From NCBI RefSeq assembly GCF_036541425.1, contig NZ_JAZHFT010000020.1, forward strand, positions 24,764-88,763: DNA of 64,000 nucleotides, read 5' to 3'. A program made the translations under genes and the position numbers. Below are positions 10,156 to 18,918 of this stretch, one piece after another. The first letter of the stretch is position 1. Each line of letters opens with the position of its first letter. The notes beneath the pieces were generated by a model, which was given only the letters and a program-made list of their open reading frames with translations, was not told where the DNA came from and ran no database searches. The DNA comes from Consotaella aegiceratis. Lineage in GTDB: Bacteria > Pseudomonadota > Alphaproteobacteria > Rhizobiales > Rhizobiaceae.

Positions 10156-12330
10156 ATGGCATCTGCAAGAACCTTGTCGGCAATCACCTTGTTGCTCGCG
10201 TCGACGACGCTGGCCGCCCAGGCCGAGCCGGTGTTCAACCGCGTCGCCTCGTTTCCGGTGGCGGAGAACATCCCCGCCGACATGGACAACAAGTCCCCCT
10301 CTTCGGCCGAGATCGTCGCGGCATCGGCCGACGGCAATACCCTGATCTACTCCGACAGCCCGCTCGGCGGCGTCGGCTTCATCGACATCACCGACCCGGC
10401 GGCGCCGAAGCCGGCCGGCTACGTCAAGGTTGACGGCGAGCCGACCTCGGTTGCGGTCGCCGGCGGCAAGGTGCTCCTTAGCGTCAACACGTCGCAGAGC
10501 TACACCGACCCGTCCGGCAACCTGGCGGTGATCGATCTTGCTTCGAAAACCGTCGACGAGAGCTGCGATCTGGGCGGCCAGCCGGACTCGGTCGCCGTTT
10601 CGCCGGACGGCGCCTTCGTCGCGATCGCCATCGAGAACGAGCGCGACGAGGACCTGAACGACGGCGAGATGCCGCAGATGCCGGCCGGCACGCTGCAGGT
10701 GATCTCTCTCACCGACGGAATGCCCGATTGCGGCACGATGAAAACGGTCGACATGACCGGCCTCGCCGAGATCGCACCGGAGGATCCGGAACCCGAGTTC
10801 GTCGACTTCAACGATCAGAACGAGATCGTCGTCTCGCTCCAGGAGAACAACCACTTCGCCATCGTCGATGCGGCGAGCGGCAAAGTGACGGCGAATTTTT
10901 CGGCCGGCACGGTCGATCTCGACGGCATCGACGCCAAGGACGACGGCAAGCTGGAATTCACCGACAGCCAGGATGGCCGTCGCCGCGAGCCGGACAGCGT
11001 CAAGTGGATCGACGACGACCATTTCGCCTCGGCCAACGAAGGCGACTATAAGGGCGGCTCGCGCTCCTTCACCATCTTCAACAAAGACGGAACGGTCGCC
11101 TTCGAGTCGGGCCCGGCCTTCGAATACGAGCTGATCCGCGCCGGCCACTATCCGGACAAGCGCTCCGACGCCAAGGGCGTCGAACCCGAGGGCCTGGCGG
11201 TCGGCACCTTCGGCGACACCACCTATCTTTTCGTCATGTCGGAGCGCGGCTCGGCCGTCGGCGTCTACACCATGAACGGCGAAACGCCGGAGTTCTCGCA
11301 GCTGCTGCCGTCCGGCATCGGACCGGAAAGCGGCGTGACGATCCCGGGCCGCAACCTTTTCGCCACCGCCAACGAGGAGGATCTGGTCGAGGACGGCGCG
11401 GCGCGCTCGCACGTCATGATCTACGAGCTCTCCGAGAGCGAAGCGGCCTATCCGCAGATCGTCTCCGACGATCAGGACGGGAAGCCGCTCGGCTGGGGCG
11501 CCTTGTCCGGGCTCGCCGCCGATCCGGACCAGGCCGGCATGCTCTATGCCGTCAGCGACTCCTTCTACAGCGCCCAGCCGACGATCTTCGCGATCGACGC
11601 CACGCAGAAACCGGCCCACATCACCAGGGCGATCCGGGTGACCGAGGGCGGCGAGCCGGCCGAGAAGCTCGACCTCGAAGGTGTGACCACGGACGGCGAA
11701 GGCGGCTTCTGGCTGGCCTCGGAAGGCAACCCGGAAAAGGATATTCCGCACCAGATCCTGCACGTCGACGGCGACGGCGCGGTAACGGAGGCCGTGCCGA
11801 TGCCCGCAGAGCTGACCGAACAGTCGACCCGCTTCGGCGCCGAAGGCGTCACCAGGGCGGGCGACCTGCTCTGGGTCGCCATCCAGCGCGAGTGGAAGGA
11901 CGATCCGAAGGGCTCGGTGAAGCTTCTCGCCTATGACACCAAGGCCGAAAACTGGGCGGGCGCCGTGCGCTATCCGCTCGATGTGGCCGAGACCGGCTGG
12001 GTCGGCCTGTCGGAGATCACGGCCAACGGCGACTGGGTCTATATCGTCGAGCGCGACAACCAGATCGGCGCGGCGGCCAAGGAAAAGAAGCTCTATCGCG
12101 TCGCGCTGTCCAGCCTCACCCCGGCGCCGCTCGACGGCGAATTGCCGACCGTCGAGAAGGAAGAAGTGCACGACTTCGTTCCCGACCTGAAGGCGACCGG
12201 CGGCTATGTCGTCGACAAGGTCGAGGGCTTTACCATCGATGCCGACGGCACCGGCTGGGTCGTCACCGACAATGACGGCGTCGACGACTCCTCCGGCGAG
12301 ACGATGTTCTTTTCCATCGGCAAGATGTGA
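10156..12330 (+). CDS. Secreted esterase-like/phytase-family beta-propeller protein
   Basis: Exported protein of 724 residues with a signal peptide (hydrophobic core SAITLLLASTTLAA, cleavage near AQA/EP). The N-terminal half has YVTN-like propeller repeats (DGEPTSVAVAGGKVLLSVN, QPDSVAVSPDGAFVAIAIENE). The C-terminal half carries the phytase-like pattern (LDLEGVTTDGEGGFWLASEGN, EGFTIDADGTGWVVTDNDG). Acidic Asp/Glu-rich loops suggest metal or calcium binding. I chose the ATG at 10156 because GGAG sits 7 bases upstream, although the frame opens at a TTG at 10120. The Pho box upstream supports a role in phosphate scavenging. The true substrate is unknown. Confidence 0.85.
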   Translation: MASARTLSAITLLLASTTLAAQAEPVFNRVASFPVAENIPADMDNKSPSSAEIVAASADGNTLIYSDSPLGGVGFIDITDPAAPKPAGYVKVDGEPTSVAVAGGKVLLSVNTSQSYTDPSGNLAVIDLASKTVDESCDLGGQPDSVAVSPDGAFVAIAIENERDEDLNDGEMPQMPAGTLQVISLTDGMPDCGTMKTVDMTGLAEIAPEDPEPEFVDFNDQNEIVVSLQENNHFAIVDAASGKVTANFSAGTVDLDGIDAKDDGKLEFTDSQDGRRREPDSVKWIDDDHFASANEGDYKGGSRSFTIFNKDGTVAFESGPAFEYELIRAGHYPDKRSDAKGVEPEGLAVGTFGDTTYLFVMSERGSAVGVYTMNGETPEFSQLLPSGIGPESGVTIPGRNLFATANEEDLVEDGAARSHVMIYELSESEAAYPQIVSDDQDGKPLGWGALSGLAADPDQAGMLYAVSDSFYSAQPTIFAIDATQKPAHITRAIRVTEGGEPAEKLDLEGVTTDGEGGFWLASEGNPEKDIPHQILHVDGDGAVTEAVPMPAELTEQSTRFGAEGVTRAGDLLWVAIQREWKDDPKGSVKLLAYDTKAENWAGAVRYPLDVAETGWVGLSEITANGDWVYIVERDNQIGAAAKEKKLYRVALSSLTPAPLDGELPTVEKEEVHDFVPDLKATGGYVVDKVEGFTIDADGTGWVVTDNDGVDDSSGETMFFSIGKM

Positions 12331-12359
12331 GCGCCAATCAACTCGTATGAACTGGAAAG

Positions 12360-12385
12360 GGCACGGGCTTCGGCTCGCGCCTTTT
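12360..12385 (+). terminator. Probable terminator after phytase-like gene
   Basis: A 9-bp stem (12360-12368 with 12373-12381, one mismatch and one G-T pair) with a TTCG loop is followed by TTTT. It lies 30 bp past the stop codon of the phytase-like gene. Confidence 0.6.
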
Positions 12386-12494
12386 CTGCGTTCGAAGGCG
12401 GACCGGAATCGGATCGGGCGAGGCATACCGGCCCTTGAGCCGCCGCCCGGCTTGGCCTAATCCAGCCTTCCTCGACTGGGAGGGAGCGGCCGCC

Positions 12495-13283
12495 ATGGAC
12501 AACGATGAAGTCGCGCGTCATTGGGAAGGCAATGCCGAGACCTGGACACGTCATTCCAGGGCTGGCTACGACGTCTATCGCGATAGCTTGAACACGCCGG
12601 CCTTTCTCGCCATGCTCCCGCCGATCGACGGCCTGAGCGGCATCGATATCGGCTGCGGCGAAGGTGCGAATACGCGACAACTGGCGCGTCTCGGCGCCAG
12701 GATGCAGGCCGTCGACATCGCGCCGACGTTCATTCGTCATGCCCAGGAGCAGGAAGCGGCGGAACCGCTGGGCATCGACTATCGGGTTGGTGACGGCATG
12801 GCCCTCCCCTTTCCGGCTGCGACGTTCGACTTCGCGACCGCCTTCATGTCGCTGATGGACATGCCCGATCAGGCCCGCGTATTGGAGGAGGCGGCGCGGG
12901 TACTCAAGCCCGGCGGCTTTCTGCAGTTCTCGATTCTGCATCCCTGTTTCGCGCCACCCCATCGCAAGGTACTGCGCGAGGCCGACGGACGCGTCAGAGC
13001 CATCGAGGTCGGTCGCTATTTCGACGCCGTCGACGGCGAGATCGAGCGCTGGTGGTTTTCCACCGCTCCCGAAAGCGAACGCCAAAGCATCGCGCCGTTT
13101 CAGGTTCCGCGCTTCCATCGCACCTTGAGCCAATGGGTCGACTTCATCTGTCGGGCCGGTTTCGTGATCGAACAATTTATCGAGCCATCGGCCACGACCG
13201 ACCAAGCCGAACGGCAACCGCGGATCGCAGACACGCGGATGGCGCCTCTCTTTCTGCTTGTCCGAGCGCGAAAGCCCGCCTGA
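12495..13283 (+). CDS. Class I SAM-dependent methyltransferase
   Basis: UbiE/Methyltransf_11-type enzyme of 262 residues. The SAM-binding motif I GIDIGCGEGANTRQLARLG is followed by the acidic residue of motif II (QAVDIAP). A motif III-like RVLEEAARVLKPGGFLQFSILHP comes later. Substrate unknown. The start at 12495 is chosen because AGGGAG lies 8-9 bases before the ATG. The frame is open back to a TTG at 12435. It has no evident operon partner. Confidence 0.85.
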   Translation: MDNDEVARHWEGNAETWTRHSRAGYDVYRDSLNTPAFLAMLPPIDGLSGIDIGCGEGANTRQLARLGARMQAVDIAPTFIRHAQEQEAAEPLGIDYRVGDGMALPFPAATFDFATAFMSLMDMPDQARVLEEAARVLKPGGFLQFSILHPCFAPPHRKVLREADGRVRAIEVGRYFDAVDGEIERWWFSTAPESERQSIAPFQVPRFHRTLSQWVDFICRAGFVIEQFIEPSATTDQAERQPRIADTRMAPLFLLVRARKPA

Positions 13284-13445
13284 GCCTTTGTCGTCCGCGC
13301 TCTTTCAAAGCGCCTCGCTGTACATCGATATCGACCTCGGAGAACGACCCGTTCTTTGCACGCGGCGCCATCATCTGGCAGGAAAAGCGTGGGAGGCGAT
13401 CGGAACACAGGCGCTTGGCGCCTCTTGTCTGGAGATCGCGAACCC

Positions 13446-13778
13446 ATGCGCAATCATCTTCTGCTGCTCGCCGCGATCATCGCCGAGGTCATTGCCACCA
13501 CTGCGCTGGCCCGCTCGCATAGCTTTTCGCGGTTGGTACCGAGCCTGTTGGCCGTGCTCGGCTACGCGGTGGCGTTCTGGCTGCTGTCCTTCCCGCTGCG
13601 CACCATGCCGACCGGCATCGTCTACGCCATCTGGTCCGGGCTCGGCATTGTCCTGATCGCACTGGTGGGCTGGCTTTGGTCAGGCCAATCCCTCGATTTT
13701 CCGGCCATTCTCGGTCTCGCCCTGATCCTTGCGGGCGTTGCCGTCATCAACCTGTTTTCCACCACAGTCGGCCATTGA
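13446..13778 (+). CDS. Small multidrug resistance (SMR) family transporter
   Basis: 110-residue, four-helix proton-coupled efflux protein. It keeps the catalytic membrane glutamate Glu14 (IIAEVIATT) and the family signature PTGIVYAIWSGLGIVLIALVGW, very close to EmrE in both pattern and length. That resemblance points to the quaternary-cation exporter branch rather than the guanidinium (Gdx) branch. The ATG at 13446 matches the family N-terminus. The 160-bp leader was inspected for a guanidine riboswitch and none was recognised. Confidence 0.9.
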   Translation: MRNHLLLLAAIIAEVIATTALARSHSFSRLVPSLLAVLGYAVAFWLLSFPLRTMPTGIVYAIWSGLGIVLIALVGWLWSGQSLDFPAILGLALILAGVAVINLFSTTVGH

Positions 13779-13857
13779 GGCGGCCCGGTCCTTGTGCGGC
13801 GGTGTCTCGCCGCTAGATGGCGGGGTCATCGAGATTCCCCCCGCGTTCGAGGCCCCG

Positions 13858-15234
13858 GTGCGTGCATATCTTCTCCAAACCTACGAGCGCGTCCGGGCAA
13901 GCTACTGGTTCCTCCCCTCGCTGATGGCGCTCGGCGCCATCGTGCTCGCCTTCCTGCTGATCGAACTCGACCTCCGGCTTCCTGCCGACATCTACGGCGA
14001 CAGTCCGTTCCTGTTCGCCACCCAGCCGGACGGCGCGCGGGCCGTGCTCGGCGCGATCGGCGGCTCGATGATCGGCGTCGCCGGTACGGTGTTCTCGGTG
14101 ACCATGGCCGCCGTGGTCTTCGCCTCCGGCAGCTACGGCCCGCGACTGCTGACCAACTTCATGAACGACCGGGGCAACCAGGTCACGCTCGGCGTCTTCG
14201 TCGCCACCTTCGTCTATTCGATGCTGGTGCTGCGCAGCGTGCGAGACGCCGGGTCGAACGTCCAGTTCTTCGTGCCGAACACGGCGATCTTCGGCGCCAT
14301 CGTTCTGGCGCTCGGTTCCATCGCCATTCTGATCTACTTCATCCACCACGTTCCCTCGAACATTCACATCTCCAACGTCATCGCCAACATCGCCAAGACC
14401 CTGCTCGGCGAAATCGACAACCGGTTTCCCGCCAAGGTCGGCCTGGCGCCCGACGAGGACATCCGTCAACACGTGGTCTGGCAGGTTCCAGCCTGCTTCC
14501 GGGCCGGCCATCCGCGAGCCGAGGGTCCGCTGCCATACGCCGAAGTGACGGCCGAGCGCAGCGGCTATATCCAGATCATGCACTATGGTTCGCTGATGCG
14601 GGCGGCCCGCGATCACGATCTGATCGTGCGGCTGGTCTGCCGCCCCGGCGGCTTCGCGCACACCGGACAGGCGCTGTTCGAGGCCTGGCCGGCCGAGCGC
14701 TTGACGGACGACGCGCGCGACGCGCTGCTCACCACGCTGGTGCTCGGCAGCCAGCGCACGCCGGCCCAGGATCTTCTCTTCCTCTTCGACGAACTGGTGG
14801 AGATCGCCGCGCGGGCCCTGTCGCCGGGGGTCAACGATCCGCTGACGGCGGTCACCTGCATCGACTGGCTCGCGGCGGCCTTTGCCGAGATGGCCCGGCG
14901 CCCGGGTCTCGACCCGCTGCGCGTCGACGGCGACGGCAAACTGCGCGTCATCGCCGAACCGATCGGCTTTGCCGGCTATCTCGAATACGGCTTCGGCCGG
15001 CTTCGCCAGTATGCCGCGAAGGATCGCATTGCGGGCACGCATATCATCGCGGCCTTGGCCAGCGTGGTGTCCGTCTGCCGGACGGAAGATCAGGTTGAGG
15101 CGCTGCGGCTGGAAAAGGCCGCTCTCATGACGCTTGCCGGCGAGGAACTCTCAGGCCCCTCGATCGAGGCGGTGGAAGCCGCCGGTCGCCGCTTCGACGA
15201 CGAAGCCGGTCATTGGCGCGCCAGCACCGGCTGA
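13858..15234 (+). CDS. DUF2254 membrane protein
   Basis: Predicted integral membrane protein of unknown function. Four membrane segments fill the first 200 residues (around WFLPSLMALGAIVLAFLL, AIGGSMIGVAGTVFSVTMAAVV, VTLGVFVATFVYSMLVL and AIVLALGSIAILIYFIHHV), followed by a large soluble domain with the family-typical ALSPGVNDPLTAVTCIDWL. I favour the GTG at 13858 (458 residues) because GAGG precedes it. The frame is open to a TTG at 13729 that overlaps the SMR gene by 50 bases, so the start is uncertain. The 3' end overlaps the convergent MFS gene by 25 bases. Confidence 0.82.
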   Translation: MRAYLLQTYERVRASYWFLPSLMALGAIVLAFLLIELDLRLPADIYGDSPFLFATQPDGARAVLGAIGGSMIGVAGTVFSVTMAAVVFASGSYGPRLLTNFMNDRGNQVTLGVFVATFVYSMLVLRSVRDAGSNVQFFVPNTAIFGAIVLALGSIAILIYFIHHVPSNIHISNVIANIAKTLLGEIDNRFPAKVGLAPDEDIRQHVVWQVPACFRAGHPRAEGPLPYAEVTAERSGYIQIMHYGSLMRAARDHDLIVRLVCRPGGFAHTGQALFEAWPAERLTDDARDALLTTLVLGSQRTPAQDLLFLFDELVEIAARALSPGVNDPLTAVTCIDWLAAAFAEMARRPGLDPLRVDGDGKLRVIAEPIGFAGYLEYGFGRLRQYAAKDRIAGTHIIAALASVVSVCRTEDQVEALRLEKAALMTLAGEELSGPSIEAVEAAGRRFDDEAGHWRASTG

Positions 15235-16418
15235 GGCGCGAGCCGGCGCGCCGCCAGCGCGCCGATGACGAGCAGACCGAAAATCACGACTCCATAAATG
15301 TCCGCCGTCGCCGGCAAGCCCACGAAGCCGGCGAGTGTGCCTGCCGCGACCGCCGGCAGGCTCATGGCGAGATAGCTTTCCACGTAATAGGCCGCGAGCA
15401 GTTCGGCACGCTCGGACGGCGCAGCCAGCGGCATGATGGAGCGGACGCAACCGAGGAAGTTGCATCCGAGCCCGATTCCGGTCGCCGCGGTCCCGCCGAA
15501 CAGCACGGCGAGATTGCCGAGATTGATCCCGAGAACCAGCAGCACCAGGCCGAGCATCATCGTCGCTCCGCCCAGGCGCAGGACCGCGTGCGGTTCGAAG
15601 CGCCGCAGCATGAACACGGCCAGGGTTCCGCTCAGCATCAGACCGGCGACGACCATGCCGCCCACCATGGCTCCGTCCGCCTCGAGCGAGGCTTTAATGA
15701 TCGACGGCATCAGCGACATGAAGAAGCCGCCGGTCATCCAGGTCGCGACGTTGAGCGGCGTCAGTGCCAGCAGCGCATAGCGAGCCGAGGCCGGAACCCG
15801 GATGCGCGGGATCAAGGCCATCAACGCGCCGGACCGACGATGCGCGGCCTCCGGAACGAGCCAGATCAGAACGGCTTCGATGAGACACAGGCAAAGCAGG
15901 ACGACATAGACGAGCCGCATGGGTTCCGGCGCGTAGTCGACCAGGGCTGCGGCTCCGGCCACGCCGATGGCCATACCGCCCAATGGAGCAAGGCTGTTGA
16001 TCAACGGTCCGGCATGCCGATCGACGTCGACGAGGGCCGCGCCGAGAGCGCTGGTCGCCAGACCGGTCGCCACCCCTTGGACGGCGCGGGCCGCGAACAG
16101 CATCGCAAAGCCGCGCGCATCGATGAACGCCACCATGGCCACGGACTGGATGAGGAGCGCAGCGAAAATCACCGGTCTGCGGCCGACATGATCGGACAGG
16201 GAGCCGGCGATCAGCAGGGCAGCCAGAAGGGTCATGGCATAGACCGCGAACACGAGCGTGATGGCCAAGGACGACAGCTGCCAGTCGGCACGATAGATCG
16301 GATAGAGCGGCGTCGGTACCGTGGCTCCCCCGAAAAACGTCATCAGGATGGGCGTCTTCACCACAAGGGGCCACACCTTGCGCGCGGGGATCGCGGAGGA
16401 CGACAGAGCGTTGGACAT
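15210..16418 (-). CDS. Major facilitator superfamily transporter
   Basis: 402-residue secondary transporter with about 12 hydrophobic segments. The MFS loop 2-3 motif appears as GSLSDHVGRRPVIFAA, followed by AARAVQGVATGLATSALGAAL, typical of drug-proton antiporters. It is divergently transcribed from a TetR-family gene across a 121-bp gap holding two dyads, so it is very likely that regulator's target. The substrate cannot be read from the sequence. Confidence 0.88.
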   Translation of the reverse strand: MSNALSSSAIPARKVWPLVVKTPILMTFFGGATVPTPLYPIYRADWQLSSLAITLVFAVYAMTLLAALLIAGSLSDHVGRRPVIFAALLIQSVAMVAFIDARGFAMLFAARAVQGVATGLATSALGAALVDVDRHAGPLINSLAPLGGMAIGVAGAAALVDYAPEPMRLVYVVLLCLCLIEAVLIWLVPEAAHRRSGALMALIPRIRVPASARYALLALTPLNVATWMTGGFFMSLMPSIIKASLEADGAMVGGMVVAGLMLSGTLAVFMLRRFEPHAVLRLGGATMMLGLVLLVLGINLGNLAVLFGGTAATGIGLGCNFLGCVRSIMPLAAPSERAELLAAYYVESYLAMSLPAVAAGTLAGFVGLPATADIYGVVIFGLLVIGALAARRLAPQPVLARQ

Positions 16419-16434
16419 AAGGACCGGACTTCCG

Positions 16435-16456
16435 TAAAAGCAAATAATTCGCTTTA
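16435..16456. promoter_or_regulatory. Imperfect dyad near the MFS start, candidate TetR operator
   Basis: The half-sites AAAGC (16437-16441) and GCTTT (16451-16455) face each other across 9 bases, flanked by T/A that extend the match. They use the same TAAAGC half-site as the perfect palindrome 40 bp away and lie about 20 bp upstream of the MFS start codon. Confidence 0.5.
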
Positions 16457-16481
16457 TGCGTAACCGATCATGCGCCTCTAT

Positions 16482-16502
16482 TAAAGCAAAATTTTTGCTT
16501 TA
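16482..16502. promoter_or_regulatory. Perfect 21-bp palindrome, candidate TetR operator
   Basis: The 10-base arm TAAAGCAAAA and its exact complement flank a single central T, in the MFS-tetR divergent gap. AT-rich perfect dyads of this size in such a gap are typical operators for the neighbouring TetR-type repressor. Confidence 0.7.
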
Positions 16503-16539
16503 GCGAAAGTCGCGCGGCGCGATCGCAGGGAGAGTTGAC

Positions 16540-17115
16540 GTGACACCACCAGCCGCCAGCCGACCAGGAGGCCGAAGCCGCAGGGTTCAATGCGCCGTCC
16601 ATGACGCGGTAAAGTCCTTGCTGGAGACCGTCGGCCGAGACGATCTGTCCATTCCGGCGATTGCCGAACGCGCCAGCGTCACGCCGTCGACGATCTATCG
16701 GCGCTGGGGCAGCTTGCCGGAGCTCCTGGCCGACGTGGCCGTCGCCCGATTCCGGCAAGAGGAACCGCCAGCCGACCGCGGATCCCTGCGCGCGGACCTG
16801 GAAGCATGGGCCGTACAATACGCCGAGGAGATGGCCTCGGGGCCCGGCCGGGCCATGATCCACGACGTGCTCGGCAGCAAGGACGGCACCAGCGCCATCC
16901 GATGCTGCGGCATCACGCTGGACCAACTCGGAGCGATGGTCGAGCGGGCCGAGGCTCGCGGCGAACAATCGCCGCCGCCGCAGGCGCTGCTCGACCGGAT
17001 CGTCGCTCCGATCGTCTACCGGATTCTATTCGACACCGCGCCCGAGCAGGAGACCTGCCTGGCCCTGGTCAATGACGCCCTGCGGCCGCGAACGGCATCG
17101 AAGATCGAGCCATAA
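16540..17115 (+). CDS. TetR/AcrR family transcriptional regulator
   Basis: 191-residue repressor. The N-terminal helix-turn-helix is clear (LSIPAIAERASVTPSTIYRRWGSLPELLADV, about residues 36-66). The C-terminal half resembles the TetR_C ligand-binding domain (DLEAWAVQYAEEMASGPGRAMI). Start is the GTG at 16540, preceded by AGGGAGAG. It probably controls the divergent MFS pump and itself through the two dyads between them. Confidence 0.9.
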   Translation: MTPPAASRPGGRSRRVQCAVHDAVKSLLETVGRDDLSIPAIAERASVTPSTIYRRWGSLPELLADVAVARFRQEEPPADRGSLRADLEAWAVQYAEEMASGPGRAMIHDVLGSKDGTSAIRCCGITLDQLGAMVERAEARGEQSPPPQALLDRIVAPIVYRILFDTAPEQETCLALVNDALRPRTASKIEP

Positions 17116-17142
17116 GGCGGTCGGCGGAGCGCTGGCGCTGGC

Positions 17143-18183
17143 CTATTCGTCGCCCTCGAACAGGCTGGCTTGACTGCCGGAATAGGCCGGCGGCACCGCC
17201 AGACCGAGATGGCGGAAGGCGTGAGCGGTGAGCAATCGGCCGCGCGGCGTGCGCTGCAGAAAGCCCTGCTGTAGAAGGTAGGGCTCGACGATGTCCTCGA
17301 TGGCGTCGCGCGGCTCCGACAGGGCGGCGGCGATGGTCTCGATGCCGACAGGGCCGCCGCCGAAGTTCAGCGCGATGAGGTCGAGATAGCGCCGGTCGAG
17401 CTGATCGAGTCCCAAACTGTCGACTTCGAGCCGCGACAGCGCCTCGTCGGCGATGCGACGATCGACGGCCTCGGCGCCGGCCACGTCGGCGAAGTCGCGC
17501 ACCCGGCGCAGGAGCCGACCGGCCACGCGCGGCGTGCCCCGTGCCCGGCGGGCGATTTCCCGGGCGCCATCGGATTTCAATGGCAGGTTCATGATGCGCG
17601 CGCCGCGCACCACGATCTGCTCCAGCTCCTCGACCGTATAGAAGTTGAGCCGCACCGGAATGCCGAAGCGGTCGCGCAAGGGCGTGGTCAGCAGCCCGAG
17701 GCGCGTGGTGGCAGCGACCAGCGTGAACTTGGAGAGATCGATCTTGACCGAACGGGCCGCCGGTCCCTCGCCGATGATCAGGTCGAGCTGAAAGTCCTCC
17801 ATCGCCGGATAGAGGATTTCCTCGACCGCAGGACTCAGCCGGTGGATCTCGTCGATGAACAGCACGTCGCGCTCTTCCAGATTGGTGAGCAGCGCCGCCA
17901 GATCGCCGGCTTTGGCGATCACCGGGCCTGAGGTGGAGCGGAAGTTGACGCCCAGCTCCTTGGCCATGATCTGGGCCAGCGTCGTCTTGCCCAGCCCCGG
18001 CGGCCCGACGAACAGCACATGGTCCAGCGCCTCGCCGCGACCCTTGGCGGCCTCGATGAAGACCTTGAGATTAGCCCGCGCGCTCGCCTGACCCACGAAC
18101 TCGTCCAGCCGCTGCGGCCGCAAGGTCGCGTCGATGTCCTCGCCGCGCTTTTCCGCCGAGACAAGACGGGAGGTTTCGCTCAT
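17143..18183 (-). CDS. ruvB: Holliday junction branch migration helicase RuvB
   Basis: AAA+ motor of the RuvABC resolvasome. The 346-residue protein has Walker A GPPGLGKTTLAQ, Walker B LFIDEIHRL, sensor 1 LVAATTRLGLLTTPLRDRFG and the C-terminal winged helix (TPRGRLLTAHAFRHLGL). The ATG overlaps the vapC stop upstream by four bases (ATGA), so translation is likely coupled to the toxin gene. In most Rhizobiales ruvB directly follows ruvA. Here a vapBC pair separates them. Confidence 0.98.
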   Translation of the reverse strand: MSETSRLVSAEKRGEDIDATLRPQRLDEFVGQASARANLKVFIEAAKGRGEALDHVLFVGPPGLGKTTLAQIMAKELGVNFRSTSGPVIAKAGDLAALLTNLEERDVLFIDEIHRLSPAVEEILYPAMEDFQLDLIIGEGPAARSVKIDLSKFTLVAATTRLGLLTTPLRDRFGIPVRLNFYTVEELEQIVVRGARIMNLPLKSDGAREIARRARGTPRVAGRLLRRVRDFADVAGAEAVDRRIADEALSRLEVDSLGLDQLDRRYLDLIALNFGGGPVGIETIAAALSEPRDAIEDIVEPYLLQQGFLQRTPRGRLLTAHAFRHLGLAVPPAYSGSQASLFEGDE

Positions 18184-18578
18184 GCGAGAAGCTCCATGGT
18201 GGGCAGACGCGACGCTGCTCGCTTATCGAAAGTCATCGTCGCCACACACCCGGCGCGCCACGCAAGGCCGGCGATGACCGCATCGGCGAAATCGGCGTTT
18301 TGCGTGGTCGAGCGGTACAAGGCCTCAACGAGGCTATCGAGGTTGGCGAATTCGATCGTCGCGGCCGCGAACAGCTGTGAGAACAGCGATGCAATGACGC
18401 TGCTGGGAACCCGATAGCGCGTCACCAGCACCCAATAGAATTCCATCGCGACCGGCAAGGTAATGTAGCCAGGATCACCGAGGGTCAGGGCGGCAAGAAA
18501 AGCGTGCGCCTTGGGCGACTGGACGGGATCATCGTCAAGAACTGCTCTCAGAAGGATATTGGTATCGATACCCACCAT
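18180..18578 (-). CDS. vapC: VapC-type PIN-domain toxin RNase (module 1)
   Basis: 132-residue PIN-domain ribonuclease, toxin partner of the AbrB-type antitoxin just upstream. The acidic active-site set is complete: Asp5 (GIDTN), Glu46 (AMEFYWVL), Asp96/Asp99 (ADFADAVIA) and Asp118 (TFDKRA), so it looks functional. The stop overlaps the ruvB start as ATGA and the antitoxin stop is 3 bases upstream. This embeds the toxin in the ruv operon between ruvA and ruvB. Confidence 0.9.
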   Translation of the reverse strand: MVGIDTNILLRAVLDDDPVQSPKAHAFLAALTLGDPGYITLPVAMEFYWVLVTRYRVPSSVIASLFSQLFAAATIEFANLDSLVEALYRSTTQNADFADAVIAGLAWRAGCVATMTFDKRAASRLPTMELLA

Positions 18579-18581
18579 GAG

Positions 18582-18863
18582 TCAGGCCGAACGCCGTCGT
18601 CCGCGCTCCGCATCGGTGCCTTCGACATGGTCGGCGATTCCCTCTCCGATGGCAGCATCGTAGTCCGACAGGGTCGTTCCTTTGACGCCATAGGACGACA
18701 ACGCTCCGAACAACGGCTCGACGGCGCCATTGCGGGGTTGAATCACGGCTGCGCCGTCGACGAGGACGAACGCCAGTCGATCGCCTTCCTGAAGGTTCAA
18801 CGCGTCACGGATCGGCTTGGGAACCGTTACCTGTCCCTTTGAACTTATCGTCGTCTGAAACAT
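18582..18863 (-). CDS. vapB: AbrB/MazE/SpoVT-family antitoxin (module 1)
   Basis: 93-residue antitoxin. The N-terminal swapped-hairpin DNA-binding domain (TTISSKGQVTVPKPIRDALNLQEGDRLAFV) is followed by a flexible C-terminus that would bind the toxin. A strong AAGGAGG lies 5 bases upstream of the ATG, and a palindrome overlaps this region. It directly precedes vapC (3-base gap). With an own operator it can be self-regulated even though it lies within the ruv cluster. Confidence 0.9.
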   Translation of the reverse strand: MFQTTISSKGQVTVPKPIRDALNLQEGDRLAFVLVDGAAVIQPRNGAVEPLFGALSSYGVKGTTLSDYDAAIGEGIADHVEGTDAERGRRRSA

Positions 18864-18872
18864 GGCCGCCTC

Positions 18873-18895
18873 CTTACATTTTGGCCAAAAGTAAG
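18873..18895. promoter_or_regulatory. Palindromic operator before vapB module 1
   Basis: The perfect core TTTTGGCCAAAA extends to CTTAC and GTAAG arms with a single bulged A. It overlaps the antitoxin ribosome binding region, 10-32 bases upstream of the ATG. It is a good candidate for antitoxin autoregulation. Confidence 0.6.
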
Positions 18896-18918
18896 CATAC
18901 GATCACGCCCTTGACGTT

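Noticed and set aside
10057..12426. 789-codon open frame on the minus strand opposite the phytase-like gene
   Set aside because: The plus-strand gene has a signal peptide, Shine-Dalgarno and family repeats. The minus frame is Arg/His-rich without motif.
13284..13445. Guanidine riboswitch before the SMR gene
   Set aside because: None of the conserved guanidine-I, -II or -III core sequences is present, and the protein is EmrE-like rather than Gdx-like.
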